The notes below the pieces were generated by a model that made no database searches, was not told the DNA's origin, and was given only the letters and a program-made list of their open reading frames with translations. Of a stretch of DNA of 64,000 bases, positions 8,973 to 18,374 are shown piece by piece. The DNA comes from VBAU01 sp036005185 (lineage in GTDB: Bacteria > Bacteroidota > Bacteroidia > Chitinophagales > Chitinophagaceae). The position numbers were made by a program, and so were the translations under genes. Location of the stretch: positions 1 through 64,000 of the forward strand of contig DASYQS010000041.1 in NCBI GenBank assembly GCA_036005185.1. The letters are read 5' to 3'. Within the stretch, counting starts at the first letter, position 1, and the number at the start of each line of letters is the position of its first letter.

Positions 8973-9458
8973 CTAATTATTAACATTTTTATGAAGTGAT
9001 TCCAATGTTTTTTGGATGATTTCGAAATTGGGGAGGTCAGTGGCTTTATCTAATACCTCGGCGTACTGAACAATGCCGTTCTTATCAATTATAAAAGCTG
9101 AGCGTTTAGAAACTCCTTTCATGTCATAAGAAAATGTTTCGTATAAACAGCCATAAGCAGCCGAAACTTCTTTATTGAAATCGCTTAAGAGAGGGAAACT
9201 AAGTCCCTGCTCTTGTTTATATTTTGCAAGGGAGTAAACCATGTCAACTGAAATACCGAACACCTTTGCATTTACTGTATTGTATAAGCCGATATTATCC
9301 CGGACTGAGCAAAGTTCCTTTGTGCAGGTACCTGTAAAGGCTGCTGGAAAAAAAAGTAACAATACATTTTGTCCTTTCAAGCCGGAAAGGGTAACCTTAT
9401 TTTTATCAGAATCATACAAGGAAAAATCAGGAGCTTGCTGACCAACTTCAATTTTCAT
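8973..9458 (-). CDS. Peroxiredoxin (AhpC/TSA, AhpE/Bcp-like)
   Basis: The 161-residue thioredoxin-fold peroxidase has the peroxidatic motif in FFPAAFTGTCTKELC. Cys45 (in FTGTC) is the expected peroxidatic cysteine, and Cys50 lies five residues later. The N-terminus VGQQAPDFSLYD is typical. It reduces peroxides at the expense of a thiol donor. ATG 9458 is preferred over the TTG one codon earlier. It is divergent from the aquaporin gene (84 bp). Confidence 0.9.
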   Translation of the reverse strand: MKIEVGQQAPDFSLYDSDKNKVTLSGLKGQNVLLLFFPAAFTGTCTKELCSVRDNIGLYNTVNAKVFGISVDMVYSLAKYKQEQGLSFPLLSDFNKEVSAAYGCLYETFSYDMKGVSKRSAFIIDKNGIVQYAEVLDKATDLPNFEIIQKTLESLHKNVNN

Positions 9459-9542
9459 CAATAAATTTTTTTATGGAAGAATCGAACTAATTTCGTCTCG
9501 CAATTTTTTTAGGATTTCAAAGTAACAAAAAACCATCGCTAT

Positions 9543-10175
9543 ATGGGAAAGTATATTACAGAATTTATCGGAACATTTTTTCTCGTCCTAGTTGTTGCTT
9601 TAACAGGAAATGCTGCTGCAATCGGTACGGTGTTGATGGTAATGATTTTTGCAGGAGGACATATTTCCGGAGCACATTATAACCCTGCTGTTACGTTAGC
9701 TGTTTTAATAAGAGGAAAAGTTTCTTCCCAGGATGCAATTGTATATATGATCGTGCAAGTGATAGCAGCTGTTGTTGCAGCTCTTATTGCAAGATGGTAT
9801 GTAGGAGATATGGGTGTAGTTACACTTGATTTGAGCGAAAGAATTTTTAAAGCTTTTATCTCTGAATTACTTGGAACCTTTGCGCTGGCTTATGTTGTAT
9901 TGAATGTAGCGACTTCAAAGGGCACTACTGGCAATAGCTTTTACGGATTAGCGATTGGGTTTACAGTTTTTGCAATGGCTTCAACATTTGGTTCTGTTTC
10001 TGGTGGAGCATTTAATCCCGCTGTTGCAATAGGTGCTACAGTTATTAACGCTTTTGCTTTAATAAATATTTGGATTTATTTAGTTGCTTGCTTTGGAGGT
10101 GGTTTATTGGCTGCGCTTGTATTTAATTTTGTAAATAAAGAAGATAAACCTGTGCCTCCATTACCTACAGCTTAA
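9543..10175 (+). CDS. MIP-family channel (aquaporin-like)
   Basis: The 210-residue protein has six hydrophobic segments and the two NPA half-helix motifs, HYNPAVTLA (NPA 47-49) and AFNPAVAIG (NPA 158-160). It should be an inner-membrane channel for water or small solutes. Unlike classical AqpZ or GlpF, the second NPA is followed by Val, not by the aromatic/arginine-filter Arg, so selectivity is uncertain. A TAATTTCG -7-like element is seen at 9488-9495, 48 bp before the start. Its stop is one base from the converging PorP gene. Confidence 0.9.
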   Translation: MGKYITEFIGTFFLVLVVALTGNAAAIGTVLMVMIFAGGHISGAHYNPAVTLAVLIRGKVSSQDAIVYMIVQVIAAVVAALIARWYVGDMGVVTLDLSERIFKAFISELLGTFALAYVVLNVATSKGTTGNSFYGLAIGFTVFAMASTFGSVSGGAFNPAVAIGATVINAFALINIWIYLVACFGGGLLAALVFNFVNKEDKPVPPLPTA

Positions 10176-10176
10176 T

Positions 10177-11187
10177 TTAAAATCTCGGACACCGTACAGC
10201 ATCCAAGCTTGAATTCTTTTCTCTGAATCCAATATAGGATACAGAAATTTCAAACCCTCCCCGCCCATAACTTGACGGCTTCAGTTTTGAAATGTTTACG
10301 TCATAACTGATAGTGATAGAGAAAGGAGTATAATCTAATTTCAATGTGGGGATCAATGCATCATTCCACCGAAGAAAACCGCCAGCGTGAATGGTATATT
10401 CCGGATTATCGTGATCGTCTCCGATTTTTAAACCATACATAGCTCCCGCTATAGTTTCACTGTATTCTCCTTGTGTAGAATAGTCTGCTTGCACTGTGAG
10501 ATAACTATAATCTGAAACGCCGAAACGAATACCTCCGGAAAACACCCATTTTGGAAAAATCTCAATATTTGCATTTCGATAGAACGATGCCTTCGGCCGG
10601 TTAAAATGATGATAAGCGGCTCCTAAAAAATAATTATTATTTGGATTGTCATTAAGATTTGAATTAAAGCTCATGCCCACACTTCCATCAGCGTATAAAT
10701 AAGAAGCATCATTAAAATATTCTCCATCTGTTCCATTGTCATAAGTTGAATTAGTGGTGATCTTTGAACGATCAATGCGGCGTTGCACAAGCCCCCCCAT
10801 AAATCCCACGGACAAATAGCGATTTCGATTTGCGCTTAATGATTTATGATAGTTCAAAGCAGGAAGTACATAAGTTGATGTCCAAGAAATAGTACCGGCT
10901 CTATCGTACAATAATTGCATGCCTACAGTTATATAGTCACTCAATTTTCCGATTGGCATTTTGTATTCACCATCAAGTGAAGCTGTTTTATAAGCATTTG
11001 TTACACTGTTCCACTGATCACGATAAACACCTTGTACCCGTATATCGCCAGTGTATATTCCCGCAAGTGAAGGATTGCGCAGTAAGGGAGCTTGAAAAAA
11101 TTGCGAAAAATGAATATCCTGGGCTTCAATAGAAATGACAAACAACAAACCCCACATTCCAAATAATATTTTCAATCTTGATTTCAT
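10177..11187 (-). CDS. PorP/SprF family type IX secretion membrane protein
   Basis: The protein has a signal peptide (LKILFGMWGLLFVISIEAQ) followed by the PorP/SprF signature DIHFSQFFQAPLLRNPSLAG. A predicted beta-barrel follows, with repeated aromatic-ended strands (YRDQWNSVTNAYKTASLDGEY). Members help attach or export type B T9SS cargo at the outer membrane and are usually encoded next to a gliding-motility C-terminal-domain protein, as here. ATG 11187 is preferred; a GTG four codons upstream (11199) is also possible. It follows the 1452-residue PKD gene almost without a gap, so the two are very likely one operon. Confidence 0.92.
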   Translation of the reverse strand: MKSRLKILFGMWGLLFVISIEAQDIHFSQFFQAPLLRNPSLAGIYTGDIRVQGVYRDQWNSVTNAYKTASLDGEYKMPIGKLSDYITVGMQLLYDRAGTISWTSTYVLPALNYHKSLSANRNRYLSVGFMGGLVQRRIDRSKITTNSTYDNGTDGEYFNDASYLYADGSVGMSFNSNLNDNPNNNYFLGAAYHHFNRPKASFYRNANIEIFPKWVFSGGIRFGVSDYSYLTVQADYSTQGEYSETIAGAMYGLKIGDDHDNPEYTIHAGGFLRWNDALIPTLKLDYTPFSITISYDVNISKLKPSSYGRGGFEISVSYIGFREKNSSLDAVRCPRF

Positions 11188-11200
11188 TTTCAAATTCACA

Positions 11201-14200
11201 TTATTGTATCAAGGCAATATTGCCTGAATATTTAATCATTTCTCCATTGTTGCAAATAATTTCAATTTGATATATATATACATCAGGCTTTGCCTTTTTG
11301 TCTTTATAACTTCCATCCCAACCCGATGAGGGATCATTTACTGACAACTCTCTTTTCTCAAAAACTATTTCTCCCCAACGATTAAAAATCATTAATGATT
11401 TAACACGGAATAAACCCGTACCCCTCAGATAAAATATATCATTCACACCATCTCCGTTGGGTGAAAAAGTATTTGGTATAAAGAAGTTCTGACCATTGCA
11501 AATAACTTTAACCGTGATGTCGCTAGCATTTTTACATCCATAGCGATCTTGTATCTGAACACGATAATCAGTTGTAAATCGCGGGGTCGCTATGGGTTGA
11601 GGGCAGTTTATGCAATCCAGATTTTGTGGCGGCAACCAATTATAAGAGATGATAGGTCCAGTATAGTTCATATTTATTTGACCTGAAGCTCCGGAAATGA
11701 TTGTGATAGGATTTGTAACAGGAGTTGCAGTAGGTAACGGCACAACATTTACCGAATGAGAAGTAGTATCAGCGCATCCTAATTTGTTCGTAGCTATTAA
11801 CTGGATGTTATAGTTTCCTGCACTGGAATATTTTGTGATTGGATTTTGTATTTGTGATGTATTTCCATTTCCAAAGACCCATTGCCATCTAATAGTGGAA
11901 TCAGGCAAACTGAGTACTCCGGCAAATCCTTCATCACTGTTTATGCAAATCGTATCCTTTCCTGCAATAGATAGTTCTGGTGTTTTGTACACACGAATGG
12001 TATCGGCAAAGGTACTGGTACATTGATTTTGCGTAGTAACGGTAAGTTTTACAATGTATGTGCCTGGACCTGTAAATACATGTGAAGGTTCGTTCATGGT
12101 ACTTGTACCACCATCTCCAAAATCCCAAACAGTTGAAATGATTGGGTCATTATTTAATGTGTAGTTGATAAAAAACACTTCTCCGTTATCGCAGAATTCT
12201 TTTTTGTCTTTATCAAAAAGAGGTAAAGCCCCATATACATTTACCACGCCTGAGCCAATGCCTGCATCGCAACCAAATTTGTCAGATAAAATAACATAAG
12301 GGTAAAAATTTCCAGGTGTTGCGTAAAAATGTGTTAGATCAGTTTGCTGTGAGGAATCAATAGATCCATCACCAAAATAAAATTTGAATTTAAATCCTGG
12401 CGGTGTTGTAATGTTAAAATGTGTATTGAGTGAATTGCAAGCGGTTGTTGGGTTGAAAACAATTTTAGTACTGGCGGAAGGATCGTAAACATTTACAGTT
12501 GCCTTGGCCGAGTCAATGCAGCCTCCAGGGCCTATTAAGTATAATTTGGGAGTAAATGTTCCATATGAATTATAAAAATGAGAAGGGTTCTGCGCAGTGC
12601 TTGTAACTCCATCTCCAAAATCCCAATAAAAACTTTTATAGTCAGTCCCTTTAAATGTAAAGCTTGTGATTAATGGAAGGCAAATTCCTGAACTGTCCAC
12701 AATATCGAAAGCAGGTTTTGGACTTCGGATATTTACATAATTTGTTTTTGTTGTCGAATCCTGGCAGCCTACCAGATCGGTAATCTTAAGCTTTATTGTG
12801 TATGAGTTATTGCCAAGAGGATAGGAATGTGCTGGATTTTGCAAGGTTGAAATTCCTCCATCTCCAAAATCCCAATTATACGTCATTCCTGAGCCTGTTG
12901 AAGTATCAACAAACTGCAATGGAGCTAACGGACAATAAAAACTATCGGCCTTAAATGCTGCGACAGGTGATGTAATCAACACTGAATTAGCAACTGTAAA
13001 TGTATCGGCACAATTTAAATTATCCTTTATCATCAGGCTTACGGTATAGCTGCCCGTTTGCAAATAGGTATGCGAAAAAGGTGATGATGTATAAGTTTGT
13101 TGTGTTCCATCACCAAAACTCCATGTCCATTGAGTAATAGGTCCATTTGCCGGCGTTGACAGATCGTTAAAACTGACTGATTTGTTTACACAGGCTCCTG
13201 CCCCGACCGGAGAAAAGTTTGCTACTGGACCACTTACATGAATATAATTAGTAACTGTTTTTGAATTTACACATCCATTAATGTCCTCAAGGGTTAATGT
13301 TACGTCATAATTACCATAGGCGGGAAGACTGTAATCAATACTTCGAGTTGTGTCATTAATTGTGGAAGCCCCGATAGCCCAAGTATAATCTTTGATGTTG
13401 ACAGGATTACTAGTAATAGCACTTAAAGTGAAAGACTCGCTTTTGCAAATCGGATTTTTATCAACAGTAAAATCAGCGTTTTCATTTATTAATATAACTG
13501 GCTTTGTTATTTGATATGAACAAGGACCATTTGTAACCACAAGTGTTGTATTATATGTTCCTAATGAGGCATAGGAATGCGTAGGCGCTTGCAAGTTGGA
13601 AGTAGCTCCATCTCCAAAATCCCATTGATAAGTAATGGCACCATAAGCAGCGTTGGTCAAAGAGCTGTCAATAAATGTAACATCCAGGCGATTATTACAA
13701 TTTACTGTGTATCCAAAATTGGCAACCGGCGGAAGCACCTGTATTGGTTTCGATACTGTATCCTCACATCCATTGTTCGAAATAATGAATTCTACGACCA
13801 ACGCACCTGTATCCTTATAAATATGAGCCGGATTTTGCGCAGTGGATGTTACGCTATCTCCAAAGTCCCAATGCCATTGTACAATTGCTCCCGGACTTGT
13901 AATCGAAAGATCATTAAACTGAATAGGCGTGCTCCCGCATGCATTACTTGGCGTAAAACTGAAATTTGCGGTTGGTTTTGTTCCAGTCATTACACCTTTT
14001 GGAATAGTGATGGTTTCTACACATCCTGTTTGAGTAGTTATTGTGAGTTTAATTGTGTAATTGCCCGTCGTATTATAGGTATGCGAAGGAAATTGAGTAT
14101 TGTAAATGGCTCCGGGTTCACCCATATCCCATGAGTATTTAATAATGCTGTCAACAGACTGAATTTTGGGAATAGGGCTATAGGTAAATGGAATACATCC

Positions 14201-15559
14201 GCCTGTAGGAGCATTTAAAATATTGACAGTGGTTGATTTTATTTTAATGTACTGAGTTTTGGTAATAGTGTTACTACAGCCGCCAGGAAGCGTAATCGTC
14301 AATGTAACATCAAAAAAACCTGAACTTGTATATGTATGAGTAGGGTTCTTTTGATTTGAAGTGCCACCATCACCAAAATTCCAAAGCCAGGTGGAGGCAG
14401 CAGGACTTCTATCAAAAAATTGTACTGTAAATGGAGAATTGCATGAAGTACTGTCTTTAGCTGAAAAATCAACCGGTGGCTGAGTAATAATTGTAACCGT
14501 TTTTGTTATCGAATCACTACAATTTCCATAGTTATTGATCAGCTTAACCTGAAACGTTCCACCACTTAAAAATGTTTTTGAAGGATTTATTTGAGAAGAA
14601 TTAGTGCCATCACCAAAACTCCAGAACGATGAAATAGGCGCAGGGGAAGAGTTATTTTGAAAGCTAATAGTTTGCCCAATACAAATCGTTGATAGAAAAC
14701 TAAAGTCGGTTGTTTTACCTGCTACGACAATATTTTTTGTGACAGAGCCGCTACAGCCAAGATTACTTTGAACGGTAAGTTGAACAGGATAGGTTCCTGC
14801 ATTGAAATAAGTGCTACTTGGGTTTTGTAAAGTAGAGGTAGAACTATTTCCAAAATTCCATAAATAGGATAAAGTTCCGGGTCCGCTTGATTGATCTTGG
14901 AAATTAATAGCAAATGGTGGTTGGCAAGTTGCCGGTTGGGAATAACCAAAATCAACACTTACTCCATTTACAATTCTGATATATCTGCCAATAGAAGCGG
15001 CGCTTTTACAGCCGGTACTGCTCGTAATTTGCAACGTAACTGTATAAAAGCCAACACTGGTATAGGTGTGAGACGGGTTTTGCTGAGTTGAGTTAGAACC
15101 GTCTCCAAAATCCCAAAACCAGCTAACTATTGAGCCTGCACCTGGGGGAGTAATGGATTGATCTGTGAATTGTATAGATGCAGGTGCGCAAGCCGTAGTT
15201 AGGTTTGCAGAAAATGATGCCGTAGGTGATGGAAAAACCGTTATATAATTTGTTTTGATTTCTTCGTCAACACCGTAGGCGTTTTTTACAACTAGCCTAA
15301 CCGTATATGTTCCCGGTTGAGAATAGGTAACGGAAGGGTTTTTAGCTGTTGACAATTGGCCGTTTCCAAAATCCCAGTTCCATGAAAAAGGATTGCCTAA
15401 TGATTGGTCGGTAAAGCCTACACCTAAAGGAGAACAACCTGATGTAGGGGAAGCAGAAAAGTTTGCGATAGGCGCCTGCCCTAGTGCATATACAGAGCAT
15501 ATCACTAAAGGTATAACCGCACATAGTTTTAAAAGGGTATTTCCCGGTTTCTGCCTCAA
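11201..15559 (-). CDS. Giant PKD-repeat surface protein with type B T9SS tail
   Basis: The 1452-residue secreted protein has a signal peptide (TLLKLCAVIPLVICSVYALGQ) and then about 15 consecutive PKD-like beta domains of roughly 80-90 residues. These are marked by W(D/N)FG(D/N)G and HTY..G.Y.V.L. The C-terminus is a gliding-motility-associated (CHU_C, type B) sorting domain, with IPNTFSPNGDGVNDIFYL and FNRWGEIVFE. Most PKD units start near A-x-F and end in a Cys-containing turn. Such proteins are surface adhesins or scaffolds exported by T9SS. The only start in frame after an upstream TAA is TTG at 15559, with a -7-like element 31 bp upstream. It is encoded with the PorP/SprF protein. Confidence 0.92.
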   Translation of the reverse strand: MRQKPGNTLLKLCAVIPLVICSVYALGQAPIANFSASPTSGCSPLGVGFTDQSLGNPFSWNWDFGNGQLSTAKNPSVTYSQPGTYTVRLVVKNAYGVDEEIKTNYITVFPSPTASFSANLTTACAPASIQFTDQSITPPGAGSIVSWFWDFGDGSNSTQQNPSHTYTSVGFYTVTLQITSSTGCKSAASIGRYIRIVNGVSVDFGYSQPATCQPPFAINFQDQSSGPGTLSYLWNFGNSSTSTLQNPSSTYFNAGTYPVQLTVQSNLGCSGSVTKNIVVAGKTTDFSFLSTICIGQTISFQNNSSPAPISSFWSFGDGTNSSQINPSKTFLSGGTFQVKLINNYGNCSDSITKTVTIITQPPVDFSAKDSTSCNSPFTVQFFDRSPAASTWLWNFGDGGTSNQKNPTHTYTSSGFFDVTLTITLPGGCSNTITKTQYIKIKSTTVNILNAPTGGCIPFTYSPIPKIQSVDSIIKYSWDMGEPGAIYNTQFPSHTYNTTGNYTIKLTITTQTGCVETITIPKGVMTGTKPTANFSFTPSNACGSTPIQFNDLSITSPGAIVQWHWDFGDSVTSTAQNPAHIYKDTGALVVEFIISNNGCEDTVSKPIQVLPPVANFGYTVNCNNRLDVTFIDSSLTNAAYGAITYQWDFGDGATSNLQAPTHSYASLGTYNTTLVVTNGPCSYQITKPVILINENADFTVDKNPICKSESFTLSAITSNPVNIKDYTWAIGASTINDTTRSIDYSLPAYGNYDVTLTLEDINGCVNSKTVTNYIHVSGPVANFSPVGAGACVNKSVSFNDLSTPANGPITQWTWSFGDGTQQTYTSSPFSHTYLQTGSYTVSLMIKDNLNCADTFTVANSVLITSPVAAFKADSFYCPLAPLQFVDTSTGSGMTYNWDFGDGGISTLQNPAHSYPLGNNSYTIKLKITDLVGCQDSTTKTNYVNIRSPKPAFDIVDSSGICLPLITSFTFKGTDYKSFYWDFGDGVTSTAQNPSHFYNSYGTFTPKLYLIGPGGCIDSAKATVNVYDPSASTKIVFNPTTACNSLNTHFNITTPPGFKFKFYFGDGSIDSSQQTDLTHFYATPGNFYPYVILSDKFGCDAGIGSGVVNVYGALPLFDKDKKEFCDNGEVFFINYTLNNDPIISTVWDFGDGGTSTMNEPSHVFTGPGTYIVKLTVTTQNQCTSTFADTIRVYKTPELSIAGKDTICINSDEGFAGVLSLPDSTIRWQWVFGNGNTSQIQNPITKYSSAGNYNIQLIATNKLGCADTTSHSVNVVPLPTATPVTNPITIISGASGQINMNYTGPIISYNWLPPQNLDCINCPQPIATPRFTTDYRVQIQDRYGCKNASDITVKVICNGQNFFIPNTFSPNGDGVNDIFYLRGTGLFRVKSLMIFNRWGEIVFEKRELSVNDPSSGWDGSYKDKKAKPDVYIYQIEIICNNGEMIKYSGNIALIQ

Positions 15560-15589
15560 AGCAGTGTTTTTAAAGGGTTTAGTGACGAA

Positions 15590-15597
15590 CGAAATTA
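15590..15597 (-). promoter_or_regulatory. -7-like element (TAATTTCG) for the PKD-PorP operon
   Basis: TAATTTCG on the minus strand is one base off TAnnTTTG. It would give a start point near 15583 and a leader of about 24 bases before the TTG at 15559, which supports that non-ATG start. No clear -33 element. Confidence 0.4.
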
Positions 15598-15757
15598 AGA
15601 TTTAAAAACTATCGGCTGCTCATAAGGATTGCTGGAAATCATAATCTTATCATGAAAAAATCCTGATAAAACCGATAAAGCCTTCCAAGGATGGAGAGTG
15701 ATGTTTGCGCATTGGTTAAGACAAGAGCAAATCTAACTTGTTTAATGGGTACGGTTC

Positions 15758-16168
15758 CTATTGTTTATCGAGTCTTAAAGTTCTGACTTCATTTCCTATG
15801 GTCATCGTTGCCTTGACATAAGTCCAGCTATTATCCGTAATATGCCAGGTTCCATTGATGAGAAGTAAAGGGTTTATAACATTAGAGAAATTGACGGTAA
15901 TGCTCATCGTATTTACGTCTCCTTGCCAGACGCCTGTTTTTTCTACTGAGCCATTTTTTATGGCATTAACAGTGTAATCGTTGAAATATTGGAATTTATA
16001 GCTGCTAAAATCAGAAGTTATATCTGAACCATTAACTGTAAAATTGGTTATTACCCATTGGCCATCAGTCATTGCTTTTAAAATAGCATCTTCAGCCTTT
16101 TGGTCAATGGTTTTTTTGCAACCTGCAAGGAAGAATATGCTCAGTGTATAGAAAATGAGTTTTTTCAT
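15758..16168 (-). CDS. Small lipocalin-like lipoprotein
   Basis: The 136-residue protein has a lipoprotein signal (FFLAGC, cysteine at about 17). It has an eight-strand-like alternating pattern, with GQWVITNFTVNGSDITSDF and YKFQYFNDYTV, reminiscent of the lipocalin-like/DUF5004 lipoproteins common in Bacteroidota. It should be membrane anchored by lipid. The ligand and role are unknown. It stands alone, 152 bp from the PKD gene. Confidence 0.7.
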   Translation of the reverse strand: MKKLIFYTLSIFFLAGCKKTIDQKAEDAILKAMTDGQWVITNFTVNGSDITSDFSSYKFQYFNDYTVNAIKNGSVEKTGVWQGDVNTMSITVNFSNVINPLLLINGTWHITDNSWTYVKATMTIGNEVRTLRLDKQ

Positions 16169-16274
16169 ACTACAGATTAGCCTACAAAGTATAAATTAAA
16201 TGGGGTTTATACAATAGATAATCTACGGAAAATGATTGATAAACAAGGGTTATGCCACACAAATCAAAATGGCA

Positions 16275-17030
16275 TTATTTCTTTATAATTCCAATTCGCA
16301 TAAAAATCGGAAACGTGATTTTTAATCGAATATCACCGGGTAGTTGCGTTTTTATTTCATCCATAAGATCGATTACCGGATTTGCATCGTTCTTTTTTAT
16401 ATAATGCTGAACGGCAGACCAGGTATTTAAGTATCCTTCGAGTATTTTTAAATCCCATTGCAAATGAGTGGCAAAGCCAGGATTTTCTATTTCTTCAAAA
16501 GGGAAAGGAATATTTTTATACTCTTCGTCCACATGTCTTCTTTCGGCATCCCAGTATGAATGAATTTTTTGGGTGTAAAATGCATCAACTATTTCGTTTA
16601 ACCTCGTGTTATCGGTTCGAAATAGTTTATAGCCCCAGCATGCAAATACGGAATTGTTCTTGCCAATTCTTTTCATTTCCGAAAAAAATCGCTCGAAGTG
16701 AAACCAATGTACAGCTGTGGCTGAAGTAATTAAATCAAAAGTATCATCAGAAAAGGGTGTTTTCTCCGCCTTGCAAACATGGTAATGCAGATTGGGCTTT
16801 TGTATAGCATTCTTAATTTGCTTATCACTAATATCCGTTGCATGTACTTGTTTAAAATGTTCGGCCAATACTCCGGCTGCCTGCCCATTTCCAGTTCCGC
16901 AATCCAACGCTATATCCTTTGTTGATACTTGTTTTAAAATAAAATCGTACAACTCTTTTGGATAAAGCGGACGATACTTTGCATAAATATCGGAGTGTCC
17001 GGAAAAAAGATCTTTTGTCGAATCTGCCAT
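16275..17030 (-). CDS. Class I SAM-dependent methyltransferase
   Basis: The 251-residue protein starts with KDLFSGHSDIYAKYRPLYP and has the SAM loop ALDCGTGNGQAAGVLAEHF, the acidic strand end VHATDIS, and motif IV DLITSATAVHWFHFERF. This pattern (a Methyltransf_11 fold with AVHWF) is typical of Crg1/trans-aconitate-type small-molecule methyltransferases. The substrate is unknown. It is divergent from the GNAT gene (38 bp). Confidence 0.82.
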   Translation of the reverse strand: MADSTKDLFSGHSDIYAKYRPLYPKELYDFILKQVSTKDIALDCGTGNGQAAGVLAEHFKQVHATDISDKQIKNAIQKPNLHYHVCKAEKTPFSDDTFDLITSATAVHWFHFERFFSEMKRIGKNNSVFACWGYKLFRTDNTRLNEIVDAFYTQKIHSYWDAERRHVDEEYKNIPFPFEEIENPGFATHLQWDLKILEGYLNTWSAVQHYIKKNDANPVIDLMDEIKTQLPGDIRLKITFPIFMRIGIIKK

Positions 17031-17068
17031 TTATTTAAAATTTGCTTTTAGCAAAATAACGATGGAAC

Positions 17069-17521
17069 ATGGAAATAATGGAATGGAAAAGGGATGATTA
17101 CCTGATATCGACTGACAAATCAAAAATTGATGTAAAGATCATTCACCATTTTCTTTCACAATCGTATTGGGCCGAAGGAATACCCATGGAAATTGTAGAA
17201 CGAAGCATTGAACATTCACTCAGTTTTGGAATGTATTATCAACGTAAATTAATTGGCTTTGCAAGAGTAATCAGCGATTTTGCCACATTTGCTTATCTGG
17301 CTGATGTTTTTATTTTGCCCGAAGAAAGAGGCAAAGGCTTATCCAAGTGGCTGATGCAAGTGATTGTTGACCATCCGCAATTGCAGGATTTGCGCCGATT
17401 TACATTAGCGACAAGAGACGCTCATGGACTATACACCCAATTTGGGTTTACTCTCTTTGATAAACCCGAGCGGTGGATGCAAAAATATGATCCTGATGTT
17501 TATAAGAAGGCACAAGAATAA
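17069..17521 (+). CDS. GNAT-family N-acetyltransferase
   Basis: The 150-residue protein carries the GNAT core: beta-strand ARVISDFATFAYLADVFILPEERGKGLSKWLM, where EERGKGLSKWL is the acetyl-CoA pyrophosphate loop, followed by FTLATRDAHGLYTQFGF. The N-terminal YWAEGIPMEIVERSIEHS resembles the YjgM/PA4866-like subgroup. The acceptor substrate is not predictable. A strong hairpin terminator lies about 35 bp downstream. Confidence 0.85.
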   Translation: MEIMEWKRDDYLISTDKSKIDVKIIHHFLSQSYWAEGIPMEIVERSIEHSLSFGMYYQRKLIGFARVISDFATFAYLADVFILPEERGKGLSKWLMQVIVDHPQLQDLRRFTLATRDAHGLYTQFGFTLFDKPERWMQKYDPDVYKKAQE

Positions 17522-17550
17522 AACTCAAACTGTGCCTTGTACCCTCTAAT

Positions 17551-17593
17551 AAAAAGCCCCTCGTTCTTACGGGAACTTGGGGCCCAGGTTTTT
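17551..17593. terminator. Bidirectional hairpin terminator
   Basis: GCCCC (17556-17560) pairs with GGGGC (17579-17583), with an inner GTTC/GAAC stem and a short internal bulge. A5 precedes it and T5 follows (17589-17593). It lies between the convergent GNAT and DinB-like genes and can serve both, best the minus-strand gene, where U5 follows the stem directly. Confidence 0.75.
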
Positions 17594-17620
17594 CAACCTT
17601 GAGTTAGTTTCGGTTCATTG

Positions 17621-17638
17621 TCCCGATAATTATCGGGA
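17621..17638. repeat. Perfect 18-bp palindrome TCCCGATAATTATCGGGA
   Basis: The sequence is fully self-complementary and overlaps the last codons and TAA stop (17630-17632) of the DinB-like gene. It may be a dispersed palindromic repeat; only one perfect copy was noticed in this window. Confidence 0.7.
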
Positions 17639-18253
17639 TGGAAAATTAGGATCAGCTTTTACTTCTTCCATTTGTTGAGTATGCCTGTTGCTATGCGCCG
17701 ATATAAAGAGACATAGTTGGTAACAATCAACCCAACCTACTGGTAATTTCGCTATATGATTTCGCAAATCTTCTGTCGTCGTTTTTATGTATTTAATATG
17801 ATCTGTTCTTAATGACTTAAAACTTTCGAGCGCCTCATCCATGCTTTTAAACTTGGTATTTTTAGGTTCAAGATTTTCTGAAGTTTTGAATTTTTTATTT
17901 CGATCCTTCACCATGTTTATTATCTGCTCGTCAGTTAATTTAATTTCAAAGCGTTTTTCGGGGTTTGCCGGCAGTTTCATAGTTGCCTCCAACGTTTGCC
18001 ATAAATTTTTTTCGGCAATTGCGATATGAAAGGCGCATTCTTTAATCGACCATTTATCGGGAGCTGCTTTGAAATTGAGCTGGGCTTCCGAAAGCCCTTT
18101 CATCATTTTCAATGCATTCAATTTGGTTTCCTTAAGATGATTGGCAGCAAGCTTTCTTTCTTTACTAGTTATACTTGTTGAAGTAATCGTGCCTGCCAGC
18201 CCTGTTATCACCAGTAATGCAAGCAGCAAATAACCATATTTACTTCTTCGCAT
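17630..18253 (-). CDS. DinB-superfamily protein with N-terminal membrane/signal segment
   Basis: The 207-residue product has an N-terminal hydrophobic segment (YGYLLLALLVITGLAGTI), so it is exported or anchored. A DinB-like four-helix bundle follows: LKETKLNALKMMKGLSEAQLNFK, KWSIKECAFHIAIAEKNLW and LFISAHSNRHTQQMEEVK. The His residues of FHIAIAE, AHSNRH and neighbouring positions would form the metal site. DinB proteins are often thiol-dependent transferases, but a secreted form has no assigned role. Its stop codon lies inside a perfect 18-bp palindrome. Confidence 0.8.
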   Translation of the reverse strand: MRRSKYGYLLLALLVITGLAGTITSTSITSKERKLAANHLKETKLNALKMMKGLSEAQLNFKAAPDKWSIKECAFHIAIAEKNLWQTLEATMKLPANPEKRFEIKLTDEQIINMVKDRNKKFKTSENLEPKNTKFKSMDEALESFKSLRTDHIKYIKTTTEDLRNHIAKLPVGWVDCYQLCLFISAHSNRHTQQMEEVKADPNFPSR

Positions 18254-18374
18254 ATAAAATATTTTAAGGTGAATTAAGGTCTGAAGGTATTCAAGGGACC
18301 GGAAAGGAGATGAAAAGGTACAAAAGGATTTTGTTTAAAAAAAAGAATTTTAGATTAAAATATTCAAGAACTAT

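Noticed and set aside
11835..15091. Several open frames of 60-185 codons opposite the PKD gene
   Set aside because: They are opposite-strand shadows of the repetitive PKD coding sequence and have no start signals or domains of their own.
15606..15757. Additional gene between the PKD protein and the lipocalin-like lipoprotein
   Set aside because: No frame of useful length and no promoter consensus; considered plain intergenic DNA.
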